A stretch of DNA of 64,000 bases from Solanum dulcamara (GCF_947179165.1 NC_077240.1:6126001-6190000); one strand, 5' to 3'; positions 50,555-63,534 are shown, counted from the stretch's first letter. Translations and numbers: made by a program. The notes: a model not told the origin generated them from the sequence alone.

Positions 50555-51535
50555 TAATGTAGGACCAAGACAGAGTACTTAGAGTGCAAGTTCAGTGAGA
50601 CACCTCAGGAGGTTGGCGCGGAAGTTAGGCTTGGTGACCAGGCTATCCAAAAGAAAAGTAGTTTCAAGTACCTTGGGTCTATCATACAAGGCAGCGGGGA
50701 GATTGACGATGATGTCACACACCGTATTGGGGCAGGGTGGATGAAATGGAGGCTCGCTTTCGGTGTGCTATGTGACAAGAAGGTGTCACCACAACTTAAG
50801 GGCAAGTTCTACAAAGTGATGGTTAGATCGGCTATGTTATATGAGGCGGAGTGTTGTCCAGTTAAGGTCTCTCACATTCAAAAGAAGAAAGTTGCCGAGA
50901 TGAAAATGTTGAGATGGATGTGTGAGCATACCAGGAGCGACAAGATTAGAAACGAGGCTATTCGGGACAAGGTAGGAGTGGCCTCGGTGGAAGACAAGAT
51001 GCGGAAAATGCGACTGAGATGGTTTGGGCATGTGAAGAGGAGAGACACAGATGCCCCAGTGCGGAGGACTGAGAGGTTGGCTATGGATGGTTTCAGGAGA
51101 GGTAGGGGTAGGCCGAAGAAATATTGGGGAGAAGTGATTAGACAGGACATGATGCAGTTATAGCTTACCGAGGACATGACCTTAGATAGGAGGGTGTGGA
51201 GGACTCACATTAGGGTAGAAGGCTAGTACATAGTCTTGTTATTCCTCCCTATTAGTAGGCGCATTAGCGCACTATAATTTCTTGTGCTCTGATTTCTATT
51301 ATTATCTATCACTTTCTGTACTTTGATTATTCTATTTTATCTTTGTCGCTCTCTGTATTTGCTTTCCCATATATGCCTTATCTAACCTCTTTCTATGCTT
51401 TTGTGCTTTTATTAAGCCGAGGGTCTTTTGGAAACAGCCTTCCTACCTTGGTAGGAGTAAGTTCTGCGTACACTTTACCCTCCCCAGACCCCACATTGTG
51501 GGATTTCACTGGGTTGTTGTTGTTGTTGTAGAATT
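50555..51535 (+). mobile_element. 5'-truncated LINE (reverse transcriptase C-terminal end and 3' tail)
   Basis: An open frame with no ATG start runs from about 50555 to a stop at 51161-51163. Typical pieces are [37 protein letters not shown] and [10 protein letters not shown]. This is the C-terminal part of the reverse transcriptase ORF of a plant LINE (RTE/L1-like, called by these motifs only). A noncoding tail follows, with 'aggcgcattagcgcactata', 'ctgcgtacactttaccctcc' and a TTG repeat at 51514-51529. The front part of the element is missing, as usual after incomplete reverse transcription. Confidence 0.85.
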
Positions 51536-52090
51536 GTGTTCTATGGAATATATTTAGACTAGGAAGATGTGTGCTATTAATTTCTTTAACAAAAAAAAAT
51601 GAAATTTGATATAACCATCTTTTCTGTTGTTTAGTTTATAGTTGTCAAGGTTATTTAATTGAAATATCCTTCCTTTGTGGTACCAATTCTCAAAATTTAC
51701 CATGTCAACATGTCCACGATTGATCATATTGATTTTCACATCCATCTTCCTTCTTTCTAAATTAAAATGGATAGAGGAACTCATATTGTATGAACTGCAA
51801 TATAACGGTACCCTCTAGATAGAGGTTATATGTATTAGTAAAACCATCCTTTCTACCAACGACGACTATTCAATGAACCCAAAAGAGTTGCCAATTTTCA
51901 ATATTGTTCCACCATATGCCACAGGAGATCTTAAAGTAGAGATTCCATTTTCACATAACAGAAGGACATTTATATACATATAATATCCAGTACAATCAAC
52001 ACCAATATAACAACTCAATAGAGAGAATAACAGAAGTCAAGGTACCTCAAGAGCTTTTCCTCTCTATGAATTTCCTATGTTGAGGGGATG
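51536..52090. other. Spacer and 3' region of the PORR gene
   Basis: No gene was recognised. The right end should be the PORR gene's 3' untranslated region. A small minus-strand ORF at 51554-51784 has no recognisable product. Confidence 0.35.
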
Positions 52091-53861
52091 CTAGTCTTCA
52101 TCACTACCTGTCTCTGCATCAGAAGTTCCATCGCATTCATCAGTCAATTCAATCTCTTCTTCATCAGTCAATTCACTCTCTTCTTCATCAAGCACATTAT
52201 CCAGCTGAGGCAAAATGTCCACTCCTTTGCTTCGGTAAATTAACCCAGTCCTCATAACATGATGAAACTTATCCCTGTGGCGTGTCAGAGGATGTGGATT
52301 TACAAGTCTCCCACGACGGTACCCCTCTCTCAATGCCACAGTCGTCGTCTTGCACTTGAGTGAGAGGTAAAATATTCCTGGATACCTAGTAAATATTCGA
52401 GTAAATCTATCTGGAAGGTATAATTCCTTTCTCAGGCTCCTCAAGTAATTTCTCTTTGTTTTCTTGTATAGTGTCAAGCTCAGGAACTCATGTAAAACCC
52501 CAACTACTCTCTTTTCCATAAGATCACTATTGGGGTCGATTCCCCTTGAATCCTCGTAAGGTGAGATGTAAGGCAGCTTCTGAAACTCATCCATCCAGGC
52601 CTTGACCTTCTTCTGTGCCCCATATCCCCTTGGGAAACTCATGGGAAATTCTAATGCAGCTTTGCCCTTTTTAAATTCCCTATACCCCGCCAGAGGGCTG
52701 CTATCATCATTCATCTTTTGCAACTCAGACACAGCATATTTTTCTGGCCACTGAACAAGCTTTAAGCAAGCCAACCCATTTGTTCCCTTAACTATCCTAA
52801 AATGATCTGGAAATTTCTTAGTTAATTTCTTATCAAAATCATCAGGCAATCCTAAATCCCATTTCAAAGGATGTAATGATTGCAGCGCCACCTGTAAATA
52901 TTAAAGTCAAATTTGATAAATGGGATGGGGGCGGGAAACAGCTCCACATAGAGAAAAAGAGCAGTACTGCTGCTGTAGTTTGAAATTCACAAAATGGCAT
53001 TTTATCTTGATACTTAAAAACTACATGGGAAGTCTTCACAACTAAGCCAAATTGGTCCAGTTTACTGCACCAACAACTACCATATAACAAAACCACAACT
53101 TGAGGATATAAAGCATTTTCGAATTCATAGCAATCCACTGGCTACTCCACATTGGATACATTATAGGTAAAATGCAGTGACAGAAGTCTAATTACATTCA
53201 ATTGGCAATAATCCCAAGAAAAGCACAGTCTTACTGCTGTTTTCATAAAATAATTAGTACCTTTTAGAAAAAAAGATCCTCAAGAAAAGCTCCAATTATT
53301 TAGCAACAAGATCAAAGTTGGACACAAACCATACTTCTTTAGCAACAAAATATGGAACCAAATGATTAAAAAAAAAAGTGTAAAAAGAAGTACCATTCTG
53401 TTGGTTGTCATCATAAGAACTTTGGAAAGCCTTTCAACCAAATCAGTCTGGTTATCTTCAAACACCTTCGATTCTTGATCATGAAGATTTTTAGCAATAT
53501 GGGTAAGCTTAAAACAAGGCAAAGATTGGTACTTTGGGTGAGGAAACTCCTCAAAAAGAGTTGGGTATCTTCGAATGAACCTAAGTGTAGGAACTGTAAG
53601 TCCAAGGAGTTTTTGGGAATCAGCAAGCGACTTAGCAGTAAGATACCCAACTGGTGAACGCACAATAGCGTCTTTTAGTAAACAAGCTGCTTTAAGATCC
53701 GTTTGGACATCGATAATGTGGTCCAAACCTCTGTTTTTCACCCATTTCAAACGGACTTTCACTATGGTTCTATGTTGCTGAAGATTGTGATAATGGGAAA
53801 CAATGTTTTGGGTGGCTATGGATTTTAGGGTTGAGAATAGAGATTTTTCTAACAAATTCAT
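52091..53861 (-). CDS. PORR-domain organelle RNA-binding protein
   Basis: Two exons on the minus strand, 53394-53861 and 52091-52891, join in frame to 422 residues. The ATG at 53861 is the first in frame; a longer reading to 53945 would need TTG. The N-terminus (MNLLEKSLFSTLKSIATQNI) is basic and hydroxylated, as for an organelle-targeting peptide. A PORR domain follows, with RTIVKVRLKWVKNRGLDHII near residue 30 and RFIRRYPTLFEEF, LPDDFDKKLTKKFPDHFRIV, LPYISPYEDSR and TRIFTRYPGIFYLSLK further on. It ends in an acidic tail (ESELTDEEEIELTDECDG). PORR proteins (WTF1, WTF9 and relatives) bind organelle RNA and help group II intron splicing. Whether this one is plastid or mitochondrial, and which intron it serves, is not visible. 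Confidence 0.88.
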
Positions 53862-55143
53862 ATGTGGGTTTGTGCTTGTGAGAAAAAAACATATGGTTTG
53901 AGGGTTAGCACGATTGGAAGGGTTTTGCAGAAGGGAAGGAAACAAGAAATGAGGAAAGGGGGTGAATAATTGAAAGTATTAATTATACTAAACACCCATA
54001 ATATGACTCAAACTGCAGTATCTTTCTAAATATTAAAAAATAATAATAATAACAAATACGGTTATAAAAATCTTAGTAACTCACTTAGTTATTCACACAT
54101 CACGGACAAGTTTATAAACTTGGCCTTTTGTCCAAATTTAGCAGATATGACAAGTTTATAAACTTGGCCTTTTGTCCAAATTTAGCAGATATGAATGTGT
54201 TTTTTATAAGGTCAGATAAATGCTTCGTGCAGCCAATTTGGAGAAGTAGAAGAATTAAGGTAGACAGACACAATACATTTGAAGAGAAGAATGTGAGTGG
54301 GGGTGGAGCTAACACACTCGACAAACTGAAAAAAATTGGACATATTTTTCATGAAATGTTTCTTGATGACATGCACATTTATTTAACTTGACTTGGCCCA
54401 AGACTTCGAGGTCATAAGTTCATGGGTCGCATTTTGCAAGCTTGCCATTTGTAATGTTGATTAAGTTTGGAGTCAATAATAGGATGAAAAGAGGTTCTAT
54501 GGATGGTGTAATATCAAATTAATACTATAACCTAATAAAAATGACAAAATAGACCTAGTATAAGTGTCTTAAAAATTGCTTATTAGGATAGAATATTATA
54601 GGATAGAATGTTAGTTGTAAGTTGCGCTCTTTTGCTTTCTTGCAGAATAGGCTTTCCCTGGTGTTCTTACTAGTAGTATAAACACTCTTTTTGTAGTTTC
54701 TTGATCTTCGATTTTAGCTTTCACTGGTATTTTTTGTGTGCCAATTATTGCATTATTTCATTTCCGTTGCGGTTCTGTCTCTTGTTTGTTGTGTAACACT
54801 TTCCATTTTGCATTAATGTGTTGTTGTGACTGCCCCCATATTTGCATCCCTTTTTAAAACTGTTTGACATTTTTTTTTTTAAATTTAGGATCTTTCGAAA
54901 ATAATTTTTCTTTCTCTACTAAATAGAGGTAAGGTACATTCTATCTTCTCCAAACCCTACTTTTGATTGTTGCTCACAAATTTCAAGTACTAGAATGTCA
55001 TTTACAACCTTATTTTCATTTTCTTGATATTTTAAAAAAATATTTTGATCAATCAAATATAAAAAAAATTGAAAAATATTTTCTAAAAAATTTAAGGAAC
55101 CCAATATCTTCTTATTTGAGAGAGGGGCATTAGAGACCCCATG
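53862..55143. other. Spacer upstream of the PORR gene and the second CP24 gene
   Basis: The PORR promoter and the second CP24 promoter lie on the two sides. The gene-free sequence between holds a perfect 44-bp tandem repeat (54105-54192) and AT-rich sequence with T runs (for example 54870-54880). No other element was recognised. Confidence 0.45.
54105..54192 (+). repeat. Perfect 44-bp tandem duplication
   Basis: Two identical units, 54105-54148 and 54149-54192, each begin gacaagtttataaacttggc. Each contains the perfect 14-base palindrome AAGTTTATAAACTT. They are about 245 bp upstream of the PORR start ATG. Confidence 0.95.
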
Positions 55144-55370
55144 TAAAGGTGTCCACGTGTATGGTTACAAATAGGGGGAGATAGAGATGGAGCTCAACAT
55201 CTTATTGGTCCGAAATCTATCCACTAGATTTCATGTGCAGATTTCATTTATCCTACTTGGCTCCTTACCATCTGCTCCTTTTGATCTCATGACCATATAA
55301 CCAGGAATCTCACTTCTATATTAAAAAAAAGTAGAAACTTTGCGTTTGCAGCTTACCACTATCAAAAATA
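55144..55370 (+). promoter_or_regulatory. Promoter of the second CP24 gene
   Basis: It matches the promoter of the first CP24 gene and keeps the same motif order: G-box CACGTG at 55154-55159, ATTGG at 55204-55208 and TTATCC (I-box on the other strand) at 55248-55253. The word catataacc near 55303 may be a TATA box, less surely. Similarity to the first copy begins here and not upstream. Confidence 0.65.
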
Positions 55371-55373
55371 AAC

Positions 55374-56238
55374 ATGACCACCACATCTGCTGCAGTGCTG
55401 AATGGCTTGAGCTCCTCTTTCTTAACCGGTGGCAAGAAAACTCAGGCCTTGTTAGGTGCTCCTGTTGCTGCCAGAGTTGCCACTCCCAAGAGGTTCATTG
55501 TGGCAGCTGCTGCTGCTGCTCCTAAGAAATCTTGGATTCCTGGTGTAAAAGCTGGTGGCAACTTGGTTGACCCCGAGTGGCTCGATGGCTCGTAAGTTTA
55601 CTTTTACAAAGTTTACCTCAACTTGTAGAGCCCTTCCTCTCCTGTTTCATTCTGTTGCAAAGGCTTATCCTTGTATTTGCACCTGCAGGCTCCCTGGTGA
55701 CTATGGTTTTGATCCACTTGGTCTTGGGAAGGACCCTGCATTCTTGAAATGGTACAGAGAAGCTGAGCTCATTCATGGCAGATGGGCAATGGCTGCTGTA
55801 TTGGGCATCTTTGTTGGGCAAGCATGGAGTGGCATTCCATGGTTTGAGGCTGGTGCTGATCCTGGTGCTATTGCACCTTTCTCTTTTGGATCACTTCTTG
55901 GCACTCAGCTTCTCCTCATGGGTTGGGTTGAGAGCAAAAGGTGGGTCGACTTCTTCGACCCTGACTCTCAGTCCTTAGAATGGGCCACTCCATGGTCCAA
56001 AACTGCTGAGAACTTTGCCAACTTCACAGGCGAACAGGGTTACCCTGGTGGCAAATTCTTCGATCCTTTGGCATTAGCTGGTACACTTAACAATGGAGTT
56101 TACATCCCCGACACAGAGAAGCTTGAGAGATTAAAGGTTGCTGAGATCAAGCATGCTAGACTTGCTATGTTAGCCATGTTAATTTTCTATTTTGAGGCTG
56201 GGCAAGGGAAGACACCCCTGGGAGCTCTTGGTTTGTAA
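55374..56238 (+). CDS. LHCB6: Chlorophyll a/b-binding protein CP24 of photosystem II (second copy)
   Basis: Two exons, 55374-55591 and 55689-56238, join in frame to 255 residues. The mature protein differs from the first copy at only a few positions, for example AVLG for AVVG and SLEWAT for SIEWAT. The transit peptide and first exon differ more, including small in-frame length changes. Chlorophyll-binding motifs ELIHGRWAM and EIKHARLAM are intact. The intron is 97 bp, shorter than the 195 bp in the first copy. It is convergent with FabZ, whose stop lies 625 bp downstream. Both copies appear functional. Confidence 0.96.
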
Positions 56239-56863
56239 GGGATTTCATATTAAACATTTCAATGTAAAAGAGTCGTTGAATGTAGAAAGAAGAAACCAAA
56301 GCTTGGATTCGCCACTTCAAGCTTTTCCCCCTTTAGACAGTTTATCTATTACAAACTATGTATGCTCTGGCCTAAGTGGGACAGTATATAAATTGTAACA
56401 ATGCAGAGGCAGCAATATGGTTGTGGAAGTTCCAATTAAATGATTCAATAATCATGACTTAAACTGAAGAGCCTAGTTCAAGAATGAGTATAATTTGCAG
56501 TCACAAATGTAAATTTGATTAAAATGCTGCACAAACCCTCACCAACTAAATAATTCAACCAGGATGGCAGAATTGTCAGTTACTTGCTGCCTCTTGGATT
56601 ATAAGTTAAACATAATCATACAACCAAAATCAGGATTGTCATAACAATGCACTCAAGGACAAAGGGACCTTGTCACAGATACAGGAATTCACAATCATCC
56701 TGTTTATCTTTGGCAAGGAAAGAAACCAAAAGCTCATAGATTGCAACTAATCTTCAGATAAAGAAATTTATGAGATTCCCTAGTTTAAGATTAATGGGGT
56801 AGCTGCATGGAGAAAAAACTGATCTAGATGCTAGAAAGTTTCCTAGTAGTAGCTTTCACAGCA

Positions 56864-58672
56864 TTACTCACTGCCTGTAGCCATCAAGAATTCACCCTCG
56901 CAGACTACATCCCCTCCTACATATGCCTTACCTTCCATCTTTGCTATTCCAAATCGTTTCTGTAGCTTGATCAGTGTCATTCTCATTACCAAAGTATCTC
57001 CAGCCACCACTGGCTTCCTGAACCTTACTTTGTCTATTCCAGCAAAGAAGAAGTTCTGTTTGGAGCCTCCAACTTCAGGTTGTAGCATAACCAAGCCCCC
57101 AACTTGGGCCATTGCCTGGATTGACCGAAATACACCCATCAGAATTTGATAAAACTAATCTTACAGCAACAAAGGTAAGATAACAGAAGAAGTAGAGATT
57201 TAGACAATAACTTCATCTAAACAAGTTAAAACGAAGAAGAAAATAAGTGATGAGTTTTGCATTCAATCTTGCATGATTCTGCAATACAACTCGTCCTACC
57301 TACATATGCCATTAACTTCCCTTTTCGTTATAAATTGTTGTAATAGTTTTTCATGTTAAACTGAATTCTAGAACTCCCTTTTAAAAAAGAAAGATTTACC
57401 TTGTAGTTCTGCCTGTATTTAGTATACACACATCCTGATAATCTATTACTCTAGGATCTGGGATAGACAGATAGTTGGGAACAAATCTGAAAAAGCTGGA
57501 GATTTTGACTTCCCCATTGTCATACAGAATAGGTGCATTCAAAACCTGGGGAGGTATAGCTTTAGCAGTAACTAACGTCATTTAATCTCTGAGGCCATCA
57601 AGGTGTGCTCCTCCATGCTTTTTGTATAATAACAATGGAGTCCAGCTATTGCCTTTTCACTTAAACTTACTCTACTTCCACTTCTATTATGAGAAAACTA
57701 TGAATATTAAAAAAGATAATTAAAAAATCACCAGGAGCTGCTGCATTACCATTAAAAGCATTTTGATGAGAGCAAAGAAGTGTAGAAGTTTCAGAACAGC
57801 CCGTATATTGCTAGAATTATCACACATAATCTTCCATGTTATAATGACATTAGGTCGAAGAAGCTCCACTAGAGGAGGTTTCCAAGAAGGATAGATCATA
57901 ATAGTTATAAAATGAGAAATCTGGTGTTCATGTAACAATTAGTTCTCCCACCGAATAGCAGGCACTCATTTTTCATTGGTTAACAAATCATGAAGAGCAG
58001 GCATTACATTATAGAGGATACCTTAGCATTTTAGGCTAGTATCAAAGGTCGTAATCTATCTCCACATTAATCGTGTTATCTTTATTTGATTGTTAAAATT
58101 AGTAGTGTTATCTTCCATGCTAGGATAAGATTATGTCCATGAATCTCCATTCAGGAAGGATAACATATAAGAATAACCCATGGAGGAAATAGGTATCAAA
58201 TATCAATACAACCACTAATTTCTCTAAATAATCACAGATGTTTCACGAAAGGAAGAATTGGAAAGTATACTTAAGATAAGAAATTCTAAAGGGTTCAAAT
58301 GCCTGATATCACGAACCACACAAGAGCAAATGATTTTTTTGATAGCACAGGAACAAACAAGAACAAATATATGTCAAACGAATGTCTGAGCCTTCGCTTG
58401 AGAAGTGTTGAGCAGGACTCTTCTTCGAACAATGAATTGGTCTTGTTCTCAATCATCTTGGACTTCATTAGTTTCTCTTATAGTGTACTTCCAAGTTCCA
58501 ACCACAATTGTTAAGCAAAAAATTAATGCACTGTCATTTGTAAACTACTGCAATGTGACTTTAAAAAAGAAAAACTACTGCAATGTGATCTCATTATTTT
58601 CAAGCCCAGAAGTTTCGTAGCATCGATTCTTAATTGAAACTCTTTCCCCTCTCCCTCCCCCCCCCCTTCCCA

Positions 58673-58715
<43 letters not shown>

Positions 58716-60747
58716 TGATGCATGTCATGGGGTCAACTAGTGACAATGAGTTCAGCCTAAATTTAGCCCATTACTGTGATGCATGTCTTGCGACAATGAG
58801 TTCAACCTAAAACTGACAACCTGGATGAGATAATCAATCAGGGCACATGGCAGTTTAAGCACTCTGTAATAGATATCACAAATGCCGTCTTTTTCAAATG
58901 TGAGGCAAAGATTGGGGTGGTACACTAATATATTATCTTATACTGAACTGTGGTATGAGAACGACTTTTTTTTAGTAGTGCATAACCATCTTCCCAAAGG
59001 TTCGAGTGAGTATGAAGAAAAAAGGACAACGGCTTTGTTTCTTTTTTTTGAAATGGAGAACAATGGCTTTGTTTCTAACCAGAAGACTCAAACATTTGCA
59101 GGAGCTAGCTCTGAAAATCGAAAGAAGAGAAAGAAAAGGGAAATGAGCAAAATGTTAAGGTGAAGGACATAATATGTGATTTTTTTCTCCAATTAGTACA
59201 TAGTATGTGATGTTTTAAAAGCTTCCCTCAAACATCTACTATAATAAATAGCATTTCACTCGTGTTCCAGTTTCACAAAAATGACAACAGATTCTTCCTA
59301 CGAACAATTAGGTCATAGTGAAAAATTCAGCAAGAGATTCACTAATTATAAGAAAAATTTTCAGTCAGCAGAGCATCAAATCCTATTCGTTTTTTACTTT
59401 TCTTTTAAATTGAGGACAAAATTCAGTTATCTTCTGGCTCTCACAATTTTATGTGGACAAAAGAACCAAGGTGGGAAAAAACGTTAATGAGTTGGGGTAG
59501 AAAAGAACTCTTAAATGATAAAAGATCTTTAAGTGGATACCTAAGAGATCAAAGAAAAATCTGGTCTAACAAATATGTCAAAAACTCTAAGTCCAATTCA
59601 GCCATTTAGCCCCATTTTCTGAATAGAGTTATTATTTTCTGTTAACTGTGGAACACTCGGTAATAAATTGAAGAAATCTCCAAAAACGAGTCAATTATCT
59701 CGTGTACTTTCATAACTCATTAGAAGCACTCTTCCAAGAAATATTGAAAACCAAGCCACAAAAAGTGTAACTCTTGAAAAGTAAGGATTTCACTTCTGTT
59801 TAATAACAACATGAACTAACATACTATATGGAGAAGTTCAGAACAATCATCAGTTACATTAGCATTGACATGAAAATCAGAAATAGGTGATAATAAACTA
59901 GATTAATCCAATTTCATAGTTTTGAAAAGAGAATCTATTTATGCCACATTCAATAAGAAACCGAAAAGGTCGAACCTTTAACTAATACAAATGAAAATTC
60001 AGTCAGTTTCATGGAATACCAGACAAGTCATAAGCATACCTCAATCATGAGGACACCAGGCATGATTGGCCTCTCAGGGAAATGGCCTGGAAAGAAGTTA
60101 TCATTGATGGTCACGTTCTTGATGGCCACAGCAGACACTCCCGGATTGTATTCAATCACTCGATCCACTAGAAGAAACGGAAAACTGAATACAATGCAGC
60201 CCTCATCAGTAAAGTAATCAATCAATTATGCCTCAATCCTAAACTAGTGGGCGGTAAGTCCTAGAAATCTATCAGACCCCATTCGCGTCCATTTCATACC
60301 CCAATACTAAATAATTTGTCTTGTGAAGTCATTAATGAAACAAAATAACCATTTTTTTTTATAAACTGGTAACAAAATGCATACCGATGGGGCAAAACCT
60401 CGCGAATCTGATTGATATCCATCACAGTAGGAAATGCAGGGTACCCTATAATGAACAATTCAAGATTTCAAACATTAGAAGGAGATAAAGAAGGTAAAAG
60501 AAAACAATTAACTGCACCAATGCATACTCAATTCAATTGGGGTTTCTGTTTTGGAATCATTTTCTGGAGTAGCACAATTGGCGATGAAAGTATTCCTAAT
60601 CTTCTTGTAATGGGTCGACAATGAATGACATCTGGAAGCAACAAGAGATTGTTTGAGCATGGAGGTGGGTAAAGGAAAGGAGGCATTCTCAAATCTTTGA
60701 GAAGTGGGAGTGGAGAAGACGGATTGGGATAGAGCCATAGAAGCCAT
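56864..60747 (-). CDS. FABZ: Plastid 3-hydroxyacyl-[acyl-carrier-protein] dehydratase, FabZ
   Basis: Four exons on the minus strand: 60528-60747, 60385-60445, 60040-60184 and 56864-57115. They join in frame to 225 residues. FabZ removes water from 3-hydroxyacyl-ACP in plastid fatty-acid synthesis. The first exon begins [20 protein letters not shown], a transit-peptide-like stretch. The dehydratase core shows [13 protein letters not shown], the catalytic histidine in [15 protein letters not shown], and the catalytic glutamate formed across the exon 3/4 junction, in MIE followed by AMAQVGG, then [15 protein letters not shown] and [12 protein letters not shown]. Intron 3 is long (2.9 kb) and contains the (CT)n run at 58677-58712. 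The gene ends against the second CP24 gene, and its last exon was the source of the fragment at 49866-50093. Confidence 0.95.
58677..58712 (+). repeat. (CT)n microsatellite in FabZ intron 3
   Basis: About 18 CT units, preceded by C-rich sequence with a run of C residues near 58656-58664. Confidence 0.9.
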
Positions 60748-62577
60748 TGAAAAAAGGGGTCTTTGGAGAAGGAGAAGAATAGGGGTCGACAGAAACGAAG
60801 TGGGTTTTAGGCTTTAAGGCGAAAGCGATTTGAAGGACAAGAATGGAGTGGAGGCGGAGATAACAACGTTGATGATATTGAAAGAACCGAACAAGTTGAA
60901 CAACCTTATTAGTGTGACCAATCTATGCCAGCAACGACCGCAGAGTTGTTTGGCTAACCAACATGACTTATTCGTTTAATTTTTATTAAATTTTGATTAT
61001 TTTATTTATTTTATGTAAAAAAAAAAAGGTAAGAGAAAATATTTAAAAATTATGTGAAATGAATAAAAATAATTTTTATTTATAATTTGGTTCAAAAATA
61101 TTCGTGTTGTTAATATTTCAGTTTAACTTTTGTGCATTGTGTGTAATAGACTTCTTGCACCATCAAGTAATTTTATTTTTTCATATAATTATAATTTATG
61201 ACTAAAACATATTAAAAGAAAATTGAATCCTAATTATAAAATCAAAATTCTTTCCTTTTCAACATCGTTTACTACATCTTATGTTTTTCGTGGATTTCAT
61301 ATCAGCAAAGTAATTCTTCAAGACCAAAAAATTTTCACTACTGAATCTTATTTATTAAACTATTATTATTTGTTCTCAACATTATGATAAATCAATCACT
61401 AAAGTAATTCTTCAACCCTCAAATATTACGAATCTTAAAAAATATATTTTTTTATTGTCTCAAATATCTAATTTTTTTGATGTTCATTATGAATCGTTGT
61501 AGTTCCATATGAATCAAATTTTTAGTGGTCATAATATTCCTAATTAACACTCTGACCCAGAGTTCTTTTTTGGTGTCTATCCTTAAAAGTGTTAGATAAA
61601 TTCTTGTTATTGCAATATAATCTCTGATTAATTTAATTTTGATTACATAATTAATTTTTTTAAAATACTTCATTTTATTCTATCTTCCTGGTGGGATAAT
61701 TTTGTTTTCTTATTTAGATCTCACAATTTTCCACTTTTATTGTGTTGGAATCGTAATGGAGACTGAAAATTGTTATGAGAAGATTCTTGTGTAAATAAAC
61801 ATTAGTTTCAATAATTGAAAAAAAAAAATACAAATCATTCTTTCAAAAGAAGTTATTGATAAATACAACGCAATGAACAATCTATAGATAGAGAAGGGAT
61901 CCTGGACATATGGGTTCAGAAAAGTTTTTAAAAAAAATTGAGGAGCTATGAATACGGAGGTTTTCAAGTGAGAGAGATTAGTGAGAAAAATAAAAAGAAT
62001 GAGTGTTCCAAAAATGTTGTAGCAGTTGTAGCAGGTCAGTGTTACTTGATGGTGTTAAAAAGTTATACATTGACGATGCACAAAATTTAAACTCTTAATA
62101 TTTTGATATAAAAATATTCTTATTATTATTTAATGGATCAAAAATGCTCTTTTTAAAATATATATATCATTTATTTTCTTTTTGAACGTATTTTTTCCTA
62201 ATAATAATTCTAATCTATATAGCAATACGTGAACATAATTAGACACATTCGTCCTATATGGAGTTCTACATAGTAATTTTATGTCCTATGTGGCGTTTTA
62301 CGTGTATTATGACACATCGAATATGTATAACTACTTATTCAATTTTATACAAATTTTAATATTTACTTTTATACACCTAAAATTGAAGGACGTTTATGCC
62401 TAAGATATCTAATAGTAACTTGTCATTATAAGCCCAAAAAGTCCGAATTTCAATTTGAATTTTGGGCCTGCCCACCCCTAAGTCTAACCACTTTTAAAAG
62501 GGAGAAGGAGTGGGATATTCAATGAAAGGAAAGAAGACAAAAGTGCAAAATAATGGCAGAACTAAATAGAGCAGTTT
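60748..62577. other. AT-rich spacer upstream of FabZ
   Basis: The left end (60748-60950) should be the FabZ leader and promoter. No gene was recognised further on. The block 62220-62410 ('gacacattcgtcctatatgg', 'cacatcgaatatgtataact', 'acttattcaattttatacaa') is related to the MITE at 63535-63821. Confidence 0.5.
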
Positions 62578-62990
62578 TAAATTGGAAAAATTAGTAGAAA
62601 GAATATTTTTTAATAAATAATTACTAATTTTAGCGATACTTTTTATTTATTATCATTTATAGCAATATATAGCAATATTATGATATATCTACTATGTATT
62701 AAAAGTGAATTATGCATGCAATATAAATGTATTATAAGTGTTTTAAAATATATTATACTTGTTTGGTAAGAAATTGACACAATGTATTATAAGTGTATTA
62801 AAGTATGTGATAAATAAAGTATCCATGAATAAAACTTGTCTTATATGAGTTTTATAAATTATTCTCGCTAATGTGTATTAAAATTGTATTATAATTGTAT
62901 TATAAGTGTTCAGTGAAAAAAAAATATTATTGCTATAAATAGTAAATATTTTCTTAATGTAGTACATTTATGTAAATTTCCCTTTTAAAT
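62578..62990. mobile_element. Degenerate MITE-like repeat
   Basis: The right end (62908-62985), 'cagtgaaaaaaaaatattat' through 'tttatgtaaatttccc', is a close relative of 28280-28362. The left end (62580-62650), 'ggaaaaattagtagaaagaa' through 'ctaattttagcgata', pairs only loosely with the complement of the right end. It is non-coding. The boundaries are approximate. Confidence 0.45.
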
Positions 62991-63534
62991 TTTCAATGCA
63001 CATGACATGATTATTTTTTATATTTAAAATTTTTTTGGAGTTAACTCGGAAACATATTTAGCCATAAATTTCCAGAATTCAGCCTACAGAATTTTTAAGA
63101 ATTTGAAAAACAATAAGTAGGTATTTTCACTCGAAATTATTCACAAATAATTAAAAACAATTTTAATTTGCATTCATGACTAAACACAATTTCAACTTTT
63201 CAAATATTGTTTTTCACTTTAAAACAAAAATTACTTTTCAAAAAATTCACAATGAAATAAATATGACCAAATGCCCACTTATATTAAACCTTGGCTTTTA
63301 GTGTTTTTTTTCCTTCTCCAGTAAACTTCTCATAAATCTCTTGTTCTTTAGAGATTTTTATTGCATAAGTAAAATATTGCATGCTTATTTTCTTACCATT
63401 TCTTCTTTCCTCATTTCCCTCCTATCTCTATGTTAGCTATTCTTTTTTTGGGTAACATTTTTTGTGAGGATTGTTTATTAGTTTGTGGTTAAGATGTGTC
63501 TTTTTATTTTTCATAAGTTGGAAGTAGTTAGCCT
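62991..63534. other. AT-rich spacer
   Basis: No gene, RNA gene or clear repeat was recognised. Confidence 0.4.

Noticed and set aside
57396..57581. Minus-strand 61-residue ORF inside FabZ intron 3, considered as an additional exon.
   Set aside because: Exons 3 and 4 already join across the catalytic glutamate region in frame and match the family; the ORF has no family similarity.
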